From: Sphingomonas sp. Root241 | GTDB lineage: Bacteria > Pseudomonadota > Alphaproteobacteria > Sphingomonadales > Sphingomonadaceae | DNA length: 64,000 nucleotides | Assembly: GCF_001428865.1 (NCBI RefSeq) | Contig: NZ_LMIV01000001.1 | Location: 1,229,964-1,293,963 of the forward strand | Reading direction: 5' to 3' | In this document: positions 1 through 8,453 of the stretch, piece after piece | Layout: each line of letters opens with the position of its first letter | How positions within the stretch are numbered: position 1 is the stretch's first letter | Translations under genes and position numbers: made by a program | The notes under the pieces: model-generated | What the model was told of the DNA's origin: nothing | Seen by the model: the letters and a program-made list of their open reading frames with translations, nothing else | Database searches by the model: none

Positions 1-844
1 GCGACAGCGAACGGTCCCAATAGACGCGCAGCCTTCCCGCCGGCCTGATCGCAGAAGCCCTGGCGGAATCGTCGATCACGAAGAAGCGTTCGCCGCTCTG
101 GTGTCGCGTGACGATCAGCGGCGTTGCGGGAGGCCCGCCCGCGATCTCCAGCCCGTCGCGCAGCGTTCGGCGTTCGGCGGCTGCACCGCCGCGCCAGCTT
201 CGGCCGTCGCGCGCCAGCGTCACCGTCGCGCCCGCGAAGCGCACTATTGGCGCGGTGTCATAGCCGTCGACAGTAATTTCGAGGCTGGTCTTGCCGATCG
301 CGGCGTCGCGCGCGAGCGGCACGACCACGCCGCGCTCGGGATCGAACGGCATGGCGAAGCTCAGGCGAAACCGTCGCGGATGCTCGCGGTCGATCGGATA
401 GATGCGCGTGGTGAAACGGTTGCCCGCCGAAACTTCGGCCAGTCCGGGATCGATCCCGGCGCGAACCTCGTCCTCATAGAGATTGCGCGCCTTCGGCTGT
501 TCGAGCAGCTGGCCGGGGATCATCGCGTCGCCGACGCTCAGCGCATAGCCGGTAACCACCGCGTCGGGCGGTAGCGCCAGCGCCAGCTTCGCCTCGAATT
601 GCTCCTGCTCGGCGGGGTCGGCTGCGAGCAACAATTCGAGTGTCACGTCGGCCGAGCGCCCGGTCGCGTGCGCGGTGACGAGCAGTTCGTCGATCCGCAG
701 ATGCTTCGCGTCGTCTTCGTCCCCGTCGTTCCGAATGCCGCGTTCGGCTTCGGAAAGCGTCGGGTTGAGCTGTGCCGCGACGGGGCCGGGAAACACTGTC
801 AGCAACAGGCCCGCCGCCAGCGAGAATTTCGCGTGCCACCCCAT
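1..844 (-). CDS. Secreted VIT-domain protein, 3' end cut by window edge
   Basis: The reading frame runs leftward from an ATG at 844 and stays open to the window edge, so only the first 281 codons are seen. Residues 1-25 form a signal peptide (basic start, LAAGLLLTVF core, VAA-Q cleavage-like end). Residues about 45-175 match the vault/inter-alpha-trypsin (VIT) pattern: a YALSVGDAMIPGQLLE segment, then the conserved ARNLYEDEV, the GIDPGLAEVSAGNRF stretch and an IYPI strand. VIT proteins of this kind often continue into a von Willebrand A domain, but that part lies outside the window. It is probably an envelope protein of unknown role. The domain call is firm; the function is not known. Confidence 0.75.
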   Translation of the reverse strand, partial: MGWHAKFSLAAGLLLTVFPGPVAAQLNPTLSEAERGIRNDGDEDDAKHLRIDELLVTAHATGRSADVTLELLLAADPAEQEQFEAKLALALPPDAVVTGYALSVGDAMIPGQLLEQPKARNLYEDEVRAGIDPGLAEVSAGNRFTTRIYPIDREHPRRFRLSFAMPFDPERGVVVPLARDAAIGKTSLEITVDGYDTAPIVRFAGATVTLARDGRSWRGGAAAERRTLRDGLEIAGGPPATPLIVTRHQSGERFFVIDDSARASAIRPAGRLRVYWDRSLS

Positions 845-976
845 TCGATCCCCCCGAACCCTATGTTTGGAGAGACTATGCGACTGGGCGTACAGCGCAA
901 GGGTCATGGCGGCCCGATGTGGGTCCGAATAGGCTCCTTGCCTTTCCACTTCCCATGGCAGGGCCGCGAGAGCGCG

Positions 977-1753
977 CTATCGGCCGGAGGCGTCCAGGAT
1001 GAGAGCAGTGATTTCCTTTGGATGCGAGATCAGAGAAACATGGCTCGATCGAACCTCCACTGTCCGTGCCCCCATGCGCGCCGCCATGAAGCGCTGGAGC
1101 TCGGGGTTGATCGTCCGGTCATCGGTCGAGACGGCGTAGAAGCTGGGACGGGTGCGCCATGCCGCCTGGGTAGTGCGCCCGCTCAGCAGTGCCCTTCGGA
1201 ATGGCTGCTGGACAGCGAAGAGTGCGCGCGCCCTGGCGGTGGGCAGGTCGCCGGCGAAGTCCCGTAGGAAGGCTTGCTCGGACAGACGGCCCTCGTCCCC
1301 ATCATAGACGATGCCCGCCGAGGCCGGTGGCGCAGGAAAGCGGGCGGCGAGGGCGGCATAATCCTCGCCGGCATCAGGCGCCCGCGCCGCCACATAGACG
1401 AGCGCGGAGACGTTCGGATGGGCGCCCGCCTCGGTCACGATCATGCCCGAGAAGGAATGGCCCGCCAGCACCGTGGGCCCGTCCTGCCGGTCCAGCACCT
1501 TGCGGCAGGCCGCAACCGCTTCGTCCAGCGTCGTCAGGGGATTCTGGACAGAGGTCACGTTCAGCCCCCGAGCCTGGAGGTGCGGGATGACCTCAGACCA
1601 GCTCGATCCGTCGGCGAATAATCCGTGGACGAGGACGACGTTGTTCGCCTTCCGCAGCGCCGGGGTGCCCTGGGCGGTCGCCCTGGGTGCGGTTAACATA
1701 GCCGCCGCACCCGTTAGTAGCGAAGTTGCGAACGTCCTGCGATCCATGTTCAT
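977..1753 (-). CDS. Tat-exported alpha/beta hydrolase
   Basis: This 258-residue alpha/beta-fold hydrolase opens with a twin-arginine signal (RRTFATSLL near residue 5, hydrophobic core, Ala-Gln cleavage region near 28), which predicts folded export to the periplasm. The fold is marked by VLVHGLFADGSSW (oxyanion loop, about 40-52) and the nucleophile elbow GHSFSG with Ser100. A candidate acid lies in STDD (about 209) and the His in SSHVS (about 238). It resembles the small esterase/salicylate-esterase-like group of hydrolases; the substrate cannot be read from sequence. Its ATG overlaps the stop of a decayed SDR gene upstream, so it was once translationally coupled to that gene. An ATG two codons downstream is an alternative start. 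Confidence 0.85.
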   Translation of the reverse strand: MNMDRRTFATSLLTGAAAMLTAPRATAQGTPALRKANNVVLVHGLFADGSSWSEVIPHLQARGLNVTSVQNPLTTLDEAVAACRKVLDRQDGPTVLAGHSFSGMIVTEAGAHPNVSALVYVAARAPDAGEDYAALAARFPAPPASAGIVYDGDEGRLSEQAFLRDFAGDLPTARARALFAVQQPFRRALLSGRTTQAAWRTRPSFYAVSTDDRTINPELQRFMAARMGARTVEVRSSHVSLISHPKEITALILDASGR

Positions 1754-1961
1754 AATGGCCTCCCTGATCCGTGCTTCCTCCAGATCGCCATGCCGCCCGA
1801 GAGCTCGATCAGCTGCGCATTCACCCGGCGATTGTCGTCGGGAAGCAGGTCGGCAATCTTCAGGCCGATATCGTCCCGCTCACCGCCGCGACCTTCCGGT
1901 TGCGTTCCGGATTATCACGAACCATGTCGCTGCTGAAGTCGGTCCGGATCGCGCCCGGCCA
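1750..1961 (-). pseudogene. C-terminal remnant of a short-chain dehydrogenase
   Basis: Read leftward, this stretch encodes the end of an SDR enzyme in two frames. The first part gives PGAIRTDFSSDMVRDNPERN (the classical PG-I-T segment). After a frame change near 1885 it continues as RDDIGLKIADLLPDDN, then RRVNAQLIELSGGMAI, the typical SDR C-terminus. About seven residues appear to be missing at the junction. The terminal TGA overlaps the start of the downstream hydrolase. No N-terminal Rossmann half is present; the sequence joins a cupin fragment instead. I infer a deletion that fused neighbouring genes, followed by decay. Confidence 0.7.
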
Positions 1962-1987
1962 TCTTCAATGCGCGTCACGTGCGCAAG

Positions 1988-2315
1988 GTATACGCGGTCC
2001 TCCGGATGGGTGTGCGGCAGAAGCTTGATGCCGCCCGCGACCTTTACCCGGACGACATAGGGGTCTGGCCTGGTCGGGTCGGCGACAACCTTGGCGAGTT
2101 CCGCGCCAGCCGGGAACGCCGCGAAAGGTTCGAACCGGATCGCCTCGGGATGGATCGATCCGCCGTCAACGGCGCTGTCGAACACCACCACCCGCACATG
2201 TCGTCCGACTCGATCTCGTCGATCAGGAGCTGGAATTGCCGGACCATCTCAGGGCCCATGATACTGAGCGGCGGTAGTCGAACGTGACGCGCCAATAGGC
2301 CGAGGTGTGGCGCGT
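1988..2315 (-). pseudogene. Fused remnants of an enoyl-CoA hydratase and a cupin
   Basis: Leftward from about 2315 there is an enoyl-CoA hydratase-like N-terminus: AYWRVTFDY, then PPLSIMGPEMVRQFQLLIDE, then VRVVVFDSAVDG. These pieces lie in three frames, as if single bases were lost near 2274 and 2199. The last piece runs straight into a cupin: IRFEPFAAFPAGAELA, then DPTRPDPYVVRV, then GGIKLLPHTHPEDRVY with the metal-binding HTH-PE motif. The cupin breaks off after about 50 residues and meets the SDR remnant. A 105-codon open frame covers the last part (1880-2197), but it is a chimera of three families and is unlikely to be functional. Confidence 0.65.
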
Positions 2316-2607
2316 CAGACGGATTTGTATCGGTCGGCCCTGGGGGCCATCGAAGCTTCCCTTCGCGGTGTTGCGGGACGACCACGAGATGTCGCGCCAT
2401 TGGTCGGAGCACGATTGGACGAAGGTATCGCCGAGACCATCGTGTCGTTGATGCCGGGCTCCACTGGATCCAGCTGTCGTTGCGCGGCACGTCAGTGGTC
2501 GATGCCCGCTATCCGCACGGCATGCTGACCCGCTATGCCGAATTCGTCCGGGCAGACAGGATGCTGTAACGGTCTCCGTCCTGCCGCCGGAGAGTCAGGG
2601 AGAACGC
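2316..2607. other. Gene-free stretch, probably further gene debris
   Basis: I see no convincing gene here. On the plus strand one frame ends at a TAA at 2567-2569 after a plausible-looking protein tail (HWIQLSLRGTSVVDARYPHG, then MLTRYAEFVRADRML), but it has no clear start and I do not recognise the family. With the fused remnants just to the left, I read this as part of the same rearranged segment. The last 20 bases hold the Shine-Dalgarno sequence of the zinc finger gene that follows. Confidence 0.4.
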
Positions 2608-2910
2608 ATGACGTCGTGTATCCATAGTACAACGATCAATCAGGTGACGCCGAGCGCGGAGGGCTGCGAGGAGTGCCTCGCGATCGGCAGCCCATGGCTT
2701 CATCTCCGCATCTGCCGCGCCTGCGGCCATGTCGGCTGCTGCGACCAATCGCCGCACCGCCACGCCACCGCGCATTTCCGCGCCACGCGTCACCCGATCA
2801 TCGAGGGCTATGACCCGCCCGAGGGCTGGGGCTGGTGCTATGTCGACGAGGTCGAGGTCGATCTGCCCGACCAGACGCCGCAACGCGGGCCGATCCCGCG
2901 ATACTATTGA
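2608..2910 (+). CDS. UBP-type zinc finger protein
   Basis: This 100-residue protein is almost entirely a UBP-type zinc finger, the domain that in eukaryotes binds the free C-terminus of ubiquitin. Likely metal ligands are C4, H6, C20, C23, C36, C39, C44, H50 or H52, and H56, in the order expected for the family, with the CRACGHVGCCD core at 36-46. Bacterial stand-alone members exist, but I know of no established function for them. A good Shine-Dalgarno sequence (GGGAGAA) precedes the ATG. The gene ends 17 bases before the molybdopterin oxidoreductase start and is probably co-transcribed with it. Confidence 0.85.
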   Translation: MTSCIHSTTINQVTPSAEGCEECLAIGSPWLHLRICRACGHVGCCDQSPHRHATAHFRATRHPIIEGYDPPEGWGWCYVDEVEVDLPDQTPQRGPIPRYY

Positions 2911-2927
2911 GTGGAAGGACAGGCGTC

Positions 2928-5216
2928 ATGTCGAAGCAGCGTTCGGACAAGCCCAGAATCAAACCCTTCGCCGGGCCGGCCGGCGGATGGGGCTCGGTAC
3001 GCTCGCTCGCCGAGATCCTGCCGCGTGAGCGCGTCACCCCCGATGCGCTGCTCCAGCTCGCGCGCCAGAACAAGCCCCATGGCTTCATGTGCACCAGCTG
3101 CGCCTGGCCCAAGCCCGCCGATCACCATCCCGCCGAATTCTGCGAGGAAGGTGCGAAGGCGACTGCATGGGAGCTGACCACGCTGCGCACCACGCCGGAA
3201 TTCTTCGAGCAGCACACGCTCACCGAGCTGCGCGAGTGGAAGGATTATGATCTCGAGCAGCACGGCCGGCTGACGCATCCGCTGCGCTACGATGCAGCCA
3301 CCGACAAATATGTCGCGTGCAGCTGGGAAGAGGCGTTCGACGCTATCGGCGCGGCGCTCCGCCCGCTTGATCCCAAATCGGTCGCTTTCTATTCGTCGGG
3401 ACGCACTAGCCTCGAGGCGTCGTACATGTACGGGCTGATGGCGCGGATGTTCGGCAACCAGAACCTGCCCGACAGCTCGAACATGTGCCACGAATCCACT
3501 TCGGTGGGGCTGAAGGCGGCGATCGGGGTACCGGTAGGAACGACGCGGCTCGTGGATTTCGAGGCGTGCGACGCGATCTTCTTCTTCGGCCAGAATGTCG
3601 GATCGAATGCGCCGCGGATGCTCCACGACCTGCGCAGCGCGCGCAAGCGCGGGGTGGAGATCATCACCTTCAATCCGCTTCGGGAGCGCGGGCTCGAACG
3701 CTTCACCGATCCGCAGAACCCGATCGAAATGGTGATCGGCGGCGAGACGCAGATCTCGAGCCAATATCATCAGGTGAAGGCCGGCGGCGATATCGCCGCG
3801 ATGCTCGGCATCGCCAAGTTCCTGATCGAATGGGACGATGCCGCGCTGGCGGTCGGCGACTCGCCGGTCCTCGATCATGAATTCATCGCGCAGCACACGC
3901 ATGACTTCCATGCCTTCGCCGATGCGGCGCGCGCTGCGGAATGGGCGGATATCGAGCGCGAGTCCGGACTGGCCCGATCGGCGCTGGAGCAGGCGGCGCG
4001 GGTCTATGCGAAGGCGAAGGCGGTGCTGGCCATCTACGGCATGGGGCTGACCCAGCATGTGAAGGGCGTCGAGAATGTCCGCATGGTGGTCAATCTGCTG
4101 CTGCTGCGCGGCAATATCGGCAGGCCCGGCGCGGGCCCGACGCCGGTGCGCGGCCATTCGAACGTCCAGGGTCAGCGTACCGTCGGCATCACCGAGAAGA
4201 CCGAACTGGTGCCCGTCGAGAGGCTGAAGGAGCTGTACGGCTTCGATCCGCCGACCGAGAAGGGCCTCGACACCGTCGAGACCTGTCGCGGCGTGATCGA
4301 CGGATCGGTCAAGGCGGTCATCGGTCTGGGCGGCAATTTCCTCCGCGCAGTGCCGGAAACCGCCGCGATGGAAGAGGCCTGGCCGCGTCTCGATTTGTCG
4401 GTCCAGATCGCGACCAAGCTCAATCGCAATCATCTCTTCGCCGGGAAAATCACCTATCTCCTGCCCTGTCTCGGCCGAATCGAGGAGGACGTGCAGGCAA
4501 GCGGGCCGCAGGCGGTATCTACCGAGGATTCGACCAGCTGCATCCACGGTTCGCGCGGCAAGGCGAAACCCGCCGGCCCGCACCTTCTGTCCGAGCCGCG
4601 CATCGTTGCGGAGCTCGCCAAGCGCATCCTGCCGCCCAATCCGCGCGTGGACTGGGACGGCTGGGTCGCCGATTACAGCCGGATCCGGGACGCAATCGAA
4701 GCGACCTACCCGGCGATCTTCAAGGACTATAACAAGCGTCTGTTCACGCCCGGCGGCTTCTGGAAAGGCAACAAGGCGGCCGAACGCATCTGGCAGACGC
4801 CGAGCGGCAAGGCCGAGTTCCTTGCGCCGAGCGGGTTGAGCGCAACCGGGTTCGCCGATGCGGAGGGACGCTTCCGGCTGATGACCCTGCGCTCGAACGA
4901 CCAGTTCAATACGACGATCTATGGCTATCACGATCGTTTCCGCGGCGTGAAAGGGACGCGCGACGTACTGTTCATCAATCGCGAGGACATGGCCGTGGCG
5001 GGTGTGTCCGAAGGCCAGACCGTTGCATTGGAGAGCGACGCCGGGGACGGCAGGCTTCGCCGGCGCGAGGGCCTGATCGTCACGCCCTACGACATCCCGC
5101 GCGGCTGCCTGGGGGCCTATTATCCGGAGGCGAACGTGCTGATGCCGGTCGAGCATCATGCCGAGCAGAGCCACGTCCCCGCGGCGAAATCGGTGCCCGT
5201 TCGGATCCGGGTTTGA
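2928..5216 (+). CDS. FdhF/YdeP-type molybdopterin oxidoreductase
   Basis: A 762-residue oxidoreductase of the bis-MGD molybdopterin family, YdeP branch (formate-dehydrogenase-alpha-like). The N-terminus carries the branch signature CTSCAWPKP (C55, C58) followed by C72 in FCEEG. The NMCHESTS motif puts Cys187 where the Mo-coordinating residue is expected. Cofactor-binding stretches include FFGQNVGSN and the MGLTQH region, and a C-terminal molydopterin dinucleotide-binding domain follows from about residue 640. The ATG at 2928 follows a GGAAGGA ribosome site; an upstream in-frame start would overlap the zinc finger gene and is less likely. The true electron donor is unknown: E. coli YdeP was linked to acid resistance, not proven formate oxidation. 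fdhD and mobA follow directly. Confidence 0.9.
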   Translation: MSKQRSDKPRIKPFAGPAGGWGSVRSLAEILPRERVTPDALLQLARQNKPHGFMCTSCAWPKPADHHPAEFCEEGAKATAWELTTLRTTPEFFEQHTLTELREWKDYDLEQHGRLTHPLRYDAATDKYVACSWEEAFDAIGAALRPLDPKSVAFYSSGRTSLEASYMYGLMARMFGNQNLPDSSNMCHESTSVGLKAAIGVPVGTTRLVDFEACDAIFFFGQNVGSNAPRMLHDLRSARKRGVEIITFNPLRERGLERFTDPQNPIEMVIGGETQISSQYHQVKAGGDIAAMLGIAKFLIEWDDAALAVGDSPVLDHEFIAQHTHDFHAFADAARAAEWADIERESGLARSALEQAARVYAKAKAVLAIYGMGLTQHVKGVENVRMVVNLLLLRGNIGRPGAGPTPVRGHSNVQGQRTVGITEKTELVPVERLKELYGFDPPTEKGLDTVETCRGVIDGSVKAVIGLGGNFLRAVPETAAMEEAWPRLDLSVQIATKLNRNHLFAGKITYLLPCLGRIEEDVQASGPQAVSTEDSTSCIHGSRGKAKPAGPHLLSEPRIVAELAKRILPPNPRVDWDGWVADYSRIRDAIEATYPAIFKDYNKRLFTPGGFWKGNKAAERIWQTPSGKAEFLAPSGLSATGFADAEGRFRLMTLRSNDQFNTTIYGYHDRFRGVKGTRDVLFINREDMAVAGVSEGQTVALESDAGDGRLRRREGLIVTPYDIPRGCLGAYYPEANVLMPVEHHAEQSHVPAAKSVPVRIRV

Positions 5217-5992
5217 CCGCCGTGCGGACTCTCGCATTCGAGCGGATCGGCGCCGACGGCAGCGCCGACCTGCGGGAGCGGGCGATCGCCGAGGAAGTTC
5301 CGGTCGCGATCGAGTGCAATGGCCTTGGCTATGCCGTGCTGATGGCCAGCCCAGGCGATCTGCTCGATTTGGGCTATGGCTTTGCCCTGACCGAGCGGCT
5401 GATCGACGATGCGCGCGATATGCTCGACGCCGAAGTGCATGTGCTCGAACACGGCACGGTCCTGCGCCTGACCTTGTCGCAGCGCGTGGCGCACCGCATT
5501 TCGGACCGCGTCCGCCATCGCACCGCCGACTCCTCTTGTGGACTGTGCGGAGTGGAAAGCCTCGAACAGGCGCTGCGTCCGCTGCCTCCACGATCGGCGC
5601 ACTGGGCGGGCGAGGACCAGGCGATCTTCACTGCGCTGCACGCTCTCGAGGAGACGCAGCCGCTCGGCGCGGCGACACGCGCAGTGCACGCCGCGGCAGC
5701 CTGCACGCAGGCGGGCGCGATCCGCCTCGTTCGCGAGGATGTCGGCCGCCACAACGCATTCGACAAGCTCATCGGAGCGATGCTGCGCGAAGGCCTCTCC
5801 TGGGATCATGGCTTCGCCTTGCTCACTTCGCGCTGCTCCTACGAACTGGTGGAGAAAGCCGCTTTGTCGGATTGCCCCATGCTCGCGACGATTTCCGCTC
5901 CCACTGCTCTCGCGCTTGAGCGCGCCAGGGCGGCGGGGCTGGAATTGCGGGTGCTGACGCGGGCCGACGCACTGCTGCGACCGCTCGCGTGA
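5213..5992 (+). CDS. fdhD: Formate dehydrogenase accessory sulfurtransferase FdhD
   Basis: FdhD carries sulfur from a cysteine desulfurase to the molybdenum cofactor of formate-dehydrogenase-type enzymes. The essential CxxC loop is visible as SSCGLCG with C109 and C112. Further family marks are the GYGFALTE segment (about 54-61), the REDVGRHNAFDKLIG motif (about 174-188) and TSRCSYELVEKA. The length of 259 is normal. The frame begins with TTG at 5213, overlapping the stop of the oxidoreductase gene; an in-frame GTG at 5222 is an equally good start. The overlap implies translational coupling, fitting a dedicated maturase for the upstream enzyme. Confidence 0.95.
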   Translation: MTAVRTLAFERIGADGSADLRERAIAEEVPVAIECNGLGYAVLMASPGDLLDLGYGFALTERLIDDARDMLDAEVHVLEHGTVLRLTLSQRVAHRISDRVRHRTADSSCGLCGVESLEQALRPLPPRSAHWAGEDQAIFTALHALEETQPLGAATRAVHAAAACTQAGAIRLVREDVGRHNAFDKLIGAMLREGLSWDHGFALLTSRCSYELVEKAALSDCPMLATISAPTALALERARAAGLELRVLTRADALLRPLA

Positions 5993-6534
5993 AACTGCTC
6001 GGCGCCATCCTTGCCGGCGGCCGCTCGCGTCGGTTCGGCAGCGACAAGGCAGAGGCCGTGCTCAATGGACGGACACTCCTCGCGCACGTCGCAGATGCGC
6101 TTCGTCCGCACTGTGATGCTCTTGTCGTTTGCGGCCGAACGCATCGCGAAATGGCCTCGCTGGAGGATCGCCCGAAGGCTGGTCTTGGTCCGCTCGGTGG
6201 GCTTTGCGCGGCCCTGGCATATGGGGAGGAGGCGGGCTTCGCCGCCGTGCTCAGTGCGCCTTGCGACGCGCCCGACCTGCCGCCGGACCTTTACGATCGC
6301 CTGTCGCAGGAATCCGGGGCGGCCTGTGTCGTCGATCTGCCGCTGGTCGGCCTCTGGCCCTGCGCGCTAGCGGCACACCTGGGGTCCTGGCTCGATGAGA
6401 GCAGCGATCGTTCGTTCACTACCTGGGCGCAGGCGGTGTCGGCGACCCCGGTCGAATTCGTGCACAAACTCGGCAACATCAACACGCCTGACGATCTGGG
6501 CGCATTCGAATGGCGACGCGCAATACGCCGGTGA
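5989..6534 (+). CDS. mobA: Molybdenum cofactor guanylyltransferase MobA
   Basis: MobA joins GMP to molybdopterin to form the MGD cofactor used by the oxidoreductase encoded upstream. The nucleotidyltransferase signature is clear: ILAGGRSRRFGSDKA at residues 6-20, GPLGGLCAAL near 67, and APCDAPDLP near 90 as the metal-binding Asp motif. The GTG start at 5989 overlaps the fdhD stop by four bases (GTGA), so the three genes are coupled. At 181 residues it is slightly shorter than E. coli MobA (194), mainly by a compact C-terminus. Confidence 0.93.
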   Translation: MKLLGAILAGGRSRRFGSDKAEAVLNGRTLLAHVADALRPHCDALVVCGRTHREMASLEDRPKAGLGPLGGLCAALAYGEEAGFAAVLSAPCDAPDLPPDLYDRLSQESGAACVVDLPLVGLWPCALAAHLGSWLDESSDRSFTTWAQAVSATPVEFVHKLGNINTPDDLGAFEWRRAIRR

Positions 6535-6581
6535 GCGGGGGCGCCGCGTATCCAAATTTATCAAGGAAACGGAGGGCGTCG

Positions 6582-6890
6582 ATGGGATTGCTTGTTAACG
6601 GCAAGGCTGCAGCCGCCGAAGGCTCTGTGCTGGTTCCATCGGGCGCGAACGCCTATGCCCTTTCACTGCCAAGCGGACCGATGCCGCTACGCTTCGAGCC
6701 GAATGCACCGATCAACCTCCGCATCGAGAATGGGACACTGATCCTGTCGGGTAAGCCCAACCTGGGCGCCGCTGCGACACTGCACGGTTTGTCGGTGGTC
6801 GGCGTGCCTCACACGATGGCAGTGATGGTCACCACCATGGGCACTGAGAGTCCGTACTACTTCATCAGCTATACGATCTACCGCAGTTGA
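6582..6890 (+). CDS. Small hypothetical protein
   Basis: A 102-residue protein I do not recognise. The ATG at 6582 follows a strong GGAGG site; an upstream in-frame start at 6510 overlaps mobA and lacks a ribosome site. There is no signal peptide or membrane segment. The sequence is rich in Gly, Ala, Pro and beta-forming residues, with repeated short strands (LRFEPNAPINLRIENGTLIL) that suggest a small beta-sandwich. It sits 47 bases after mobA, but its base composition and codon use look less GC-biased than those of its neighbours. No function is assigned. Confidence 0.6.
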   Translation: MGLLVNGKAAAAEGSVLVPSGANAYALSLPSGPMPLRFEPNAPINLRIENGTLILSGKPNLGAAATLHGLSVVGVPHTMAVMVTTMGTESPYYFISYTIYRS

Positions 6891-6996
6891 AGGTCGATGC
6901 CTTCAGTTCATCGATACCGATCTTTGTAGCAGCGATTCGCGAGCGGTATTCTGTGGCCGCACGAATGCAGCCGAGTGCCTTTCAAAAGGAGGCAAT

Positions 6997-7131
6997 ATGG
7001 CACTCTGGAAACGCGCAGGTCGATACTATCTCGACTTCACAGGCCCGGACGGAAGCCGATGGTACAAAATCCCCGACAGCTCCGCGCAGGGCGTGCTGAT
7101 TTCGGCGTTACAGGGCCGTGTAAGGTGTTGA
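6997..7131 (+). CDS. Very small hypothetical protein (44 aa)
   Basis: A 44-codon frame preceded by an excellent Shine-Dalgarno sequence (AAAAGGAGG, ending 4 bases before ATG). The product begins MALWKRAGRYYLDFTGPDGS and is aromatic and basic. That opening loosely recalls the arm-binding N-terminus of phage-type integrases, which often begin with a WxRxGxYYxDF-like strand, but there is no catalytic part. It ends 17 bases from the 3' end of the tRNA-Lys gene on the other strand. It could be a real small protein or the stub of a lost integrase. Confidence 0.45.
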   Translation: MALWKRAGRYYLDFTGPDGSRWYKIPDSSAQGVLISALQGRVRC

Positions 7132-7148
7132 GATACAGGTAGAAAATA

Positions 7149-7224
<76 letters not shown>

Positions 7225-7334
7225 ATTCCGGGGCGTTTCCGGCGCTCTTGGTGAGTGCGCCGCCGCGTTTGGAGGGGCGCGGTTAGCAAAGCTTTCGGGG
7301 ATTGCAAACCCTAAAATGCGCGTCCCTCGAAACT

Positions 7335-8453
7335 TTACCAGCGCTGCTTGCGGCGGCTCTCGCGATCGATCGACATCAGGATGCCGAAACAGATCATGAA
7401 GGTCATCTGCGCAGTGCCGCCGAAGCTGATCAGCGGCAGCGGAATGCCCACCACGGGAGCGAGCCCCATCACCATGCCCATGTTGATGGCGGTGTAGAAG
7501 AAGATCGTCGCGGAGAGGCCGGCGGCGGTGAGCCGGCCGAAGCGGCTCTTCGCGCGCATGCTCACGCTGATGCCCCAGCCGATCAGGCAGCCGAAAGCGA
7601 CGATGATGAACAGGCCGCCCATCAGTCCCCATTCCTCCATCATCGTGGCCAGGGCGAAGTCGGTATGGCCCTCGGGCAGATAATCGAGATGGCTCTGGGT
7701 GCCATTGAGGAAGCCCTTGCCGAAGATGCCGCCCGATCCGATCGCGATCTTCGACTGGCTGATGTGGTAGCCGGTGCCGAGCGGATCGCTCTCGGGATCG
7801 AGGAACACGAGCACGCGGTTGCGCTGATAATCGTGGAGCACGAAATTGACGACGAGCGGAACCGCCGCGGCGAGCGCCAGCCCGCCGCCGATGAACAGGC
7901 GCAGGGGGATGCCTGCGAGGAACATCACTGCGATACCGCCGCCGGTGATCATCAGCGCGGTGCCGAGATCGGGCTGGAGCATCACCAGAGCGGCGGGGAG
8001 GCCGATCAGCACCGCGCCCGGCCAGAGTGCGCCGAACTTGCGGATCTCGCTTGCGGGCAGGATCTCGTAGAAGCGCGCCATGGTGAGGACGATCACCGGC
8101 TTCATCAGCTCCGATGGCTGGAGGCGGATGATGCCGAGGTCGAGCCATCGCTGGCTGCCGCCCGCGACGGCGCCCAGTGCCTCGACCCCGAGCAGCATCA
8201 GCAGGATGACGCCGTATAAGGGAAAGGTGGCATGCGCCCACCATCCTTCGGGGACGCGTGAGAGCGCGATCGCCATGCCGAAGAAGACGAAGAACTTGGT
8301 CCCTTGCGAGAACGCCCAGGGATAGAGACTGCCGCCCGCCGCCGAATAGAGTACGACCAGTCCGAAACAGCCGACCGCGAGCACCAGCACCATGATCTTC
8401 CACGGCAGCTGCGCGAGCGGGGCAGGAATCATGCCGGGGCCGAGCGTACTCAT
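7335..8453 (-). CDS. rodA: Peptidoglycan glycosyltransferase RodA
   Basis: RodA is the SEDS-family polymerase of the elongasome, making glycan strands during cell elongation together with PBP2. The 372-residue protein has about ten hydrophobic segments. The SEDS signatures are present: GSQRWLDLGIIRLQPSELMK (about 100-119), the QPDLGTALMI segment with the conserved Asp, and EGHTDFALATMMEEWG in the large loop. Its ATG at 8453 overlaps the stop of mrdA by four bases (ATGA). It is the last gene of the leftward mreB-mreC-mreD-mrdA-rodA cluster. The tRNA-Lys gene follows 110 bases downstream. Confidence 0.96.
   Translation of the reverse strand: MSTLGPGMIPAPLAQLPWKIMVLVLAVGCFGLVVLYSAAGGSLYPWAFSQGTKFFVFFGMAIALSRVPEGWWAHATFPLYGVILLMLLGVEALGAVAGGSQRWLDLGIIRLQPSELMKPVIVLTMARFYEILPASEIRKFGALWPGAVLIGLPAALVMLQPDLGTALMITGGGIAVMFLAGIPLRLFIGGGLALAAAVPLVVNFVLHDYQRNRVLVFLDPESDPLGTGYHISQSKIAIGSGGIFGKGFLNGTQSHLDYLPEGHTDFALATMMEEWGLMGGLFIIVAFGCLIGWGISVSMRAKSRFGRLTAAGLSATIFFYTAINMGMVMGLAPVVGIPLPLISFGGTAQMTFMICFGILMSIDRESRRKQRW

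Noticed and set aside
474..839. Short open frame overlapping the VIT-domain gene
   Set aside because: It is a different frame of the same strand; the true frame carries a signal peptide and VIT motifs and remains open to the window edge.
2904..5591. Very long open frame antisense to the YdeP-type oxidoreductase and fdhD
   Set aside because: Stop-free antisense frames are expected in high-GC coding sequence. The translation is Arg-rich low-quality protein with no motif, while the sense genes have full family signatures.
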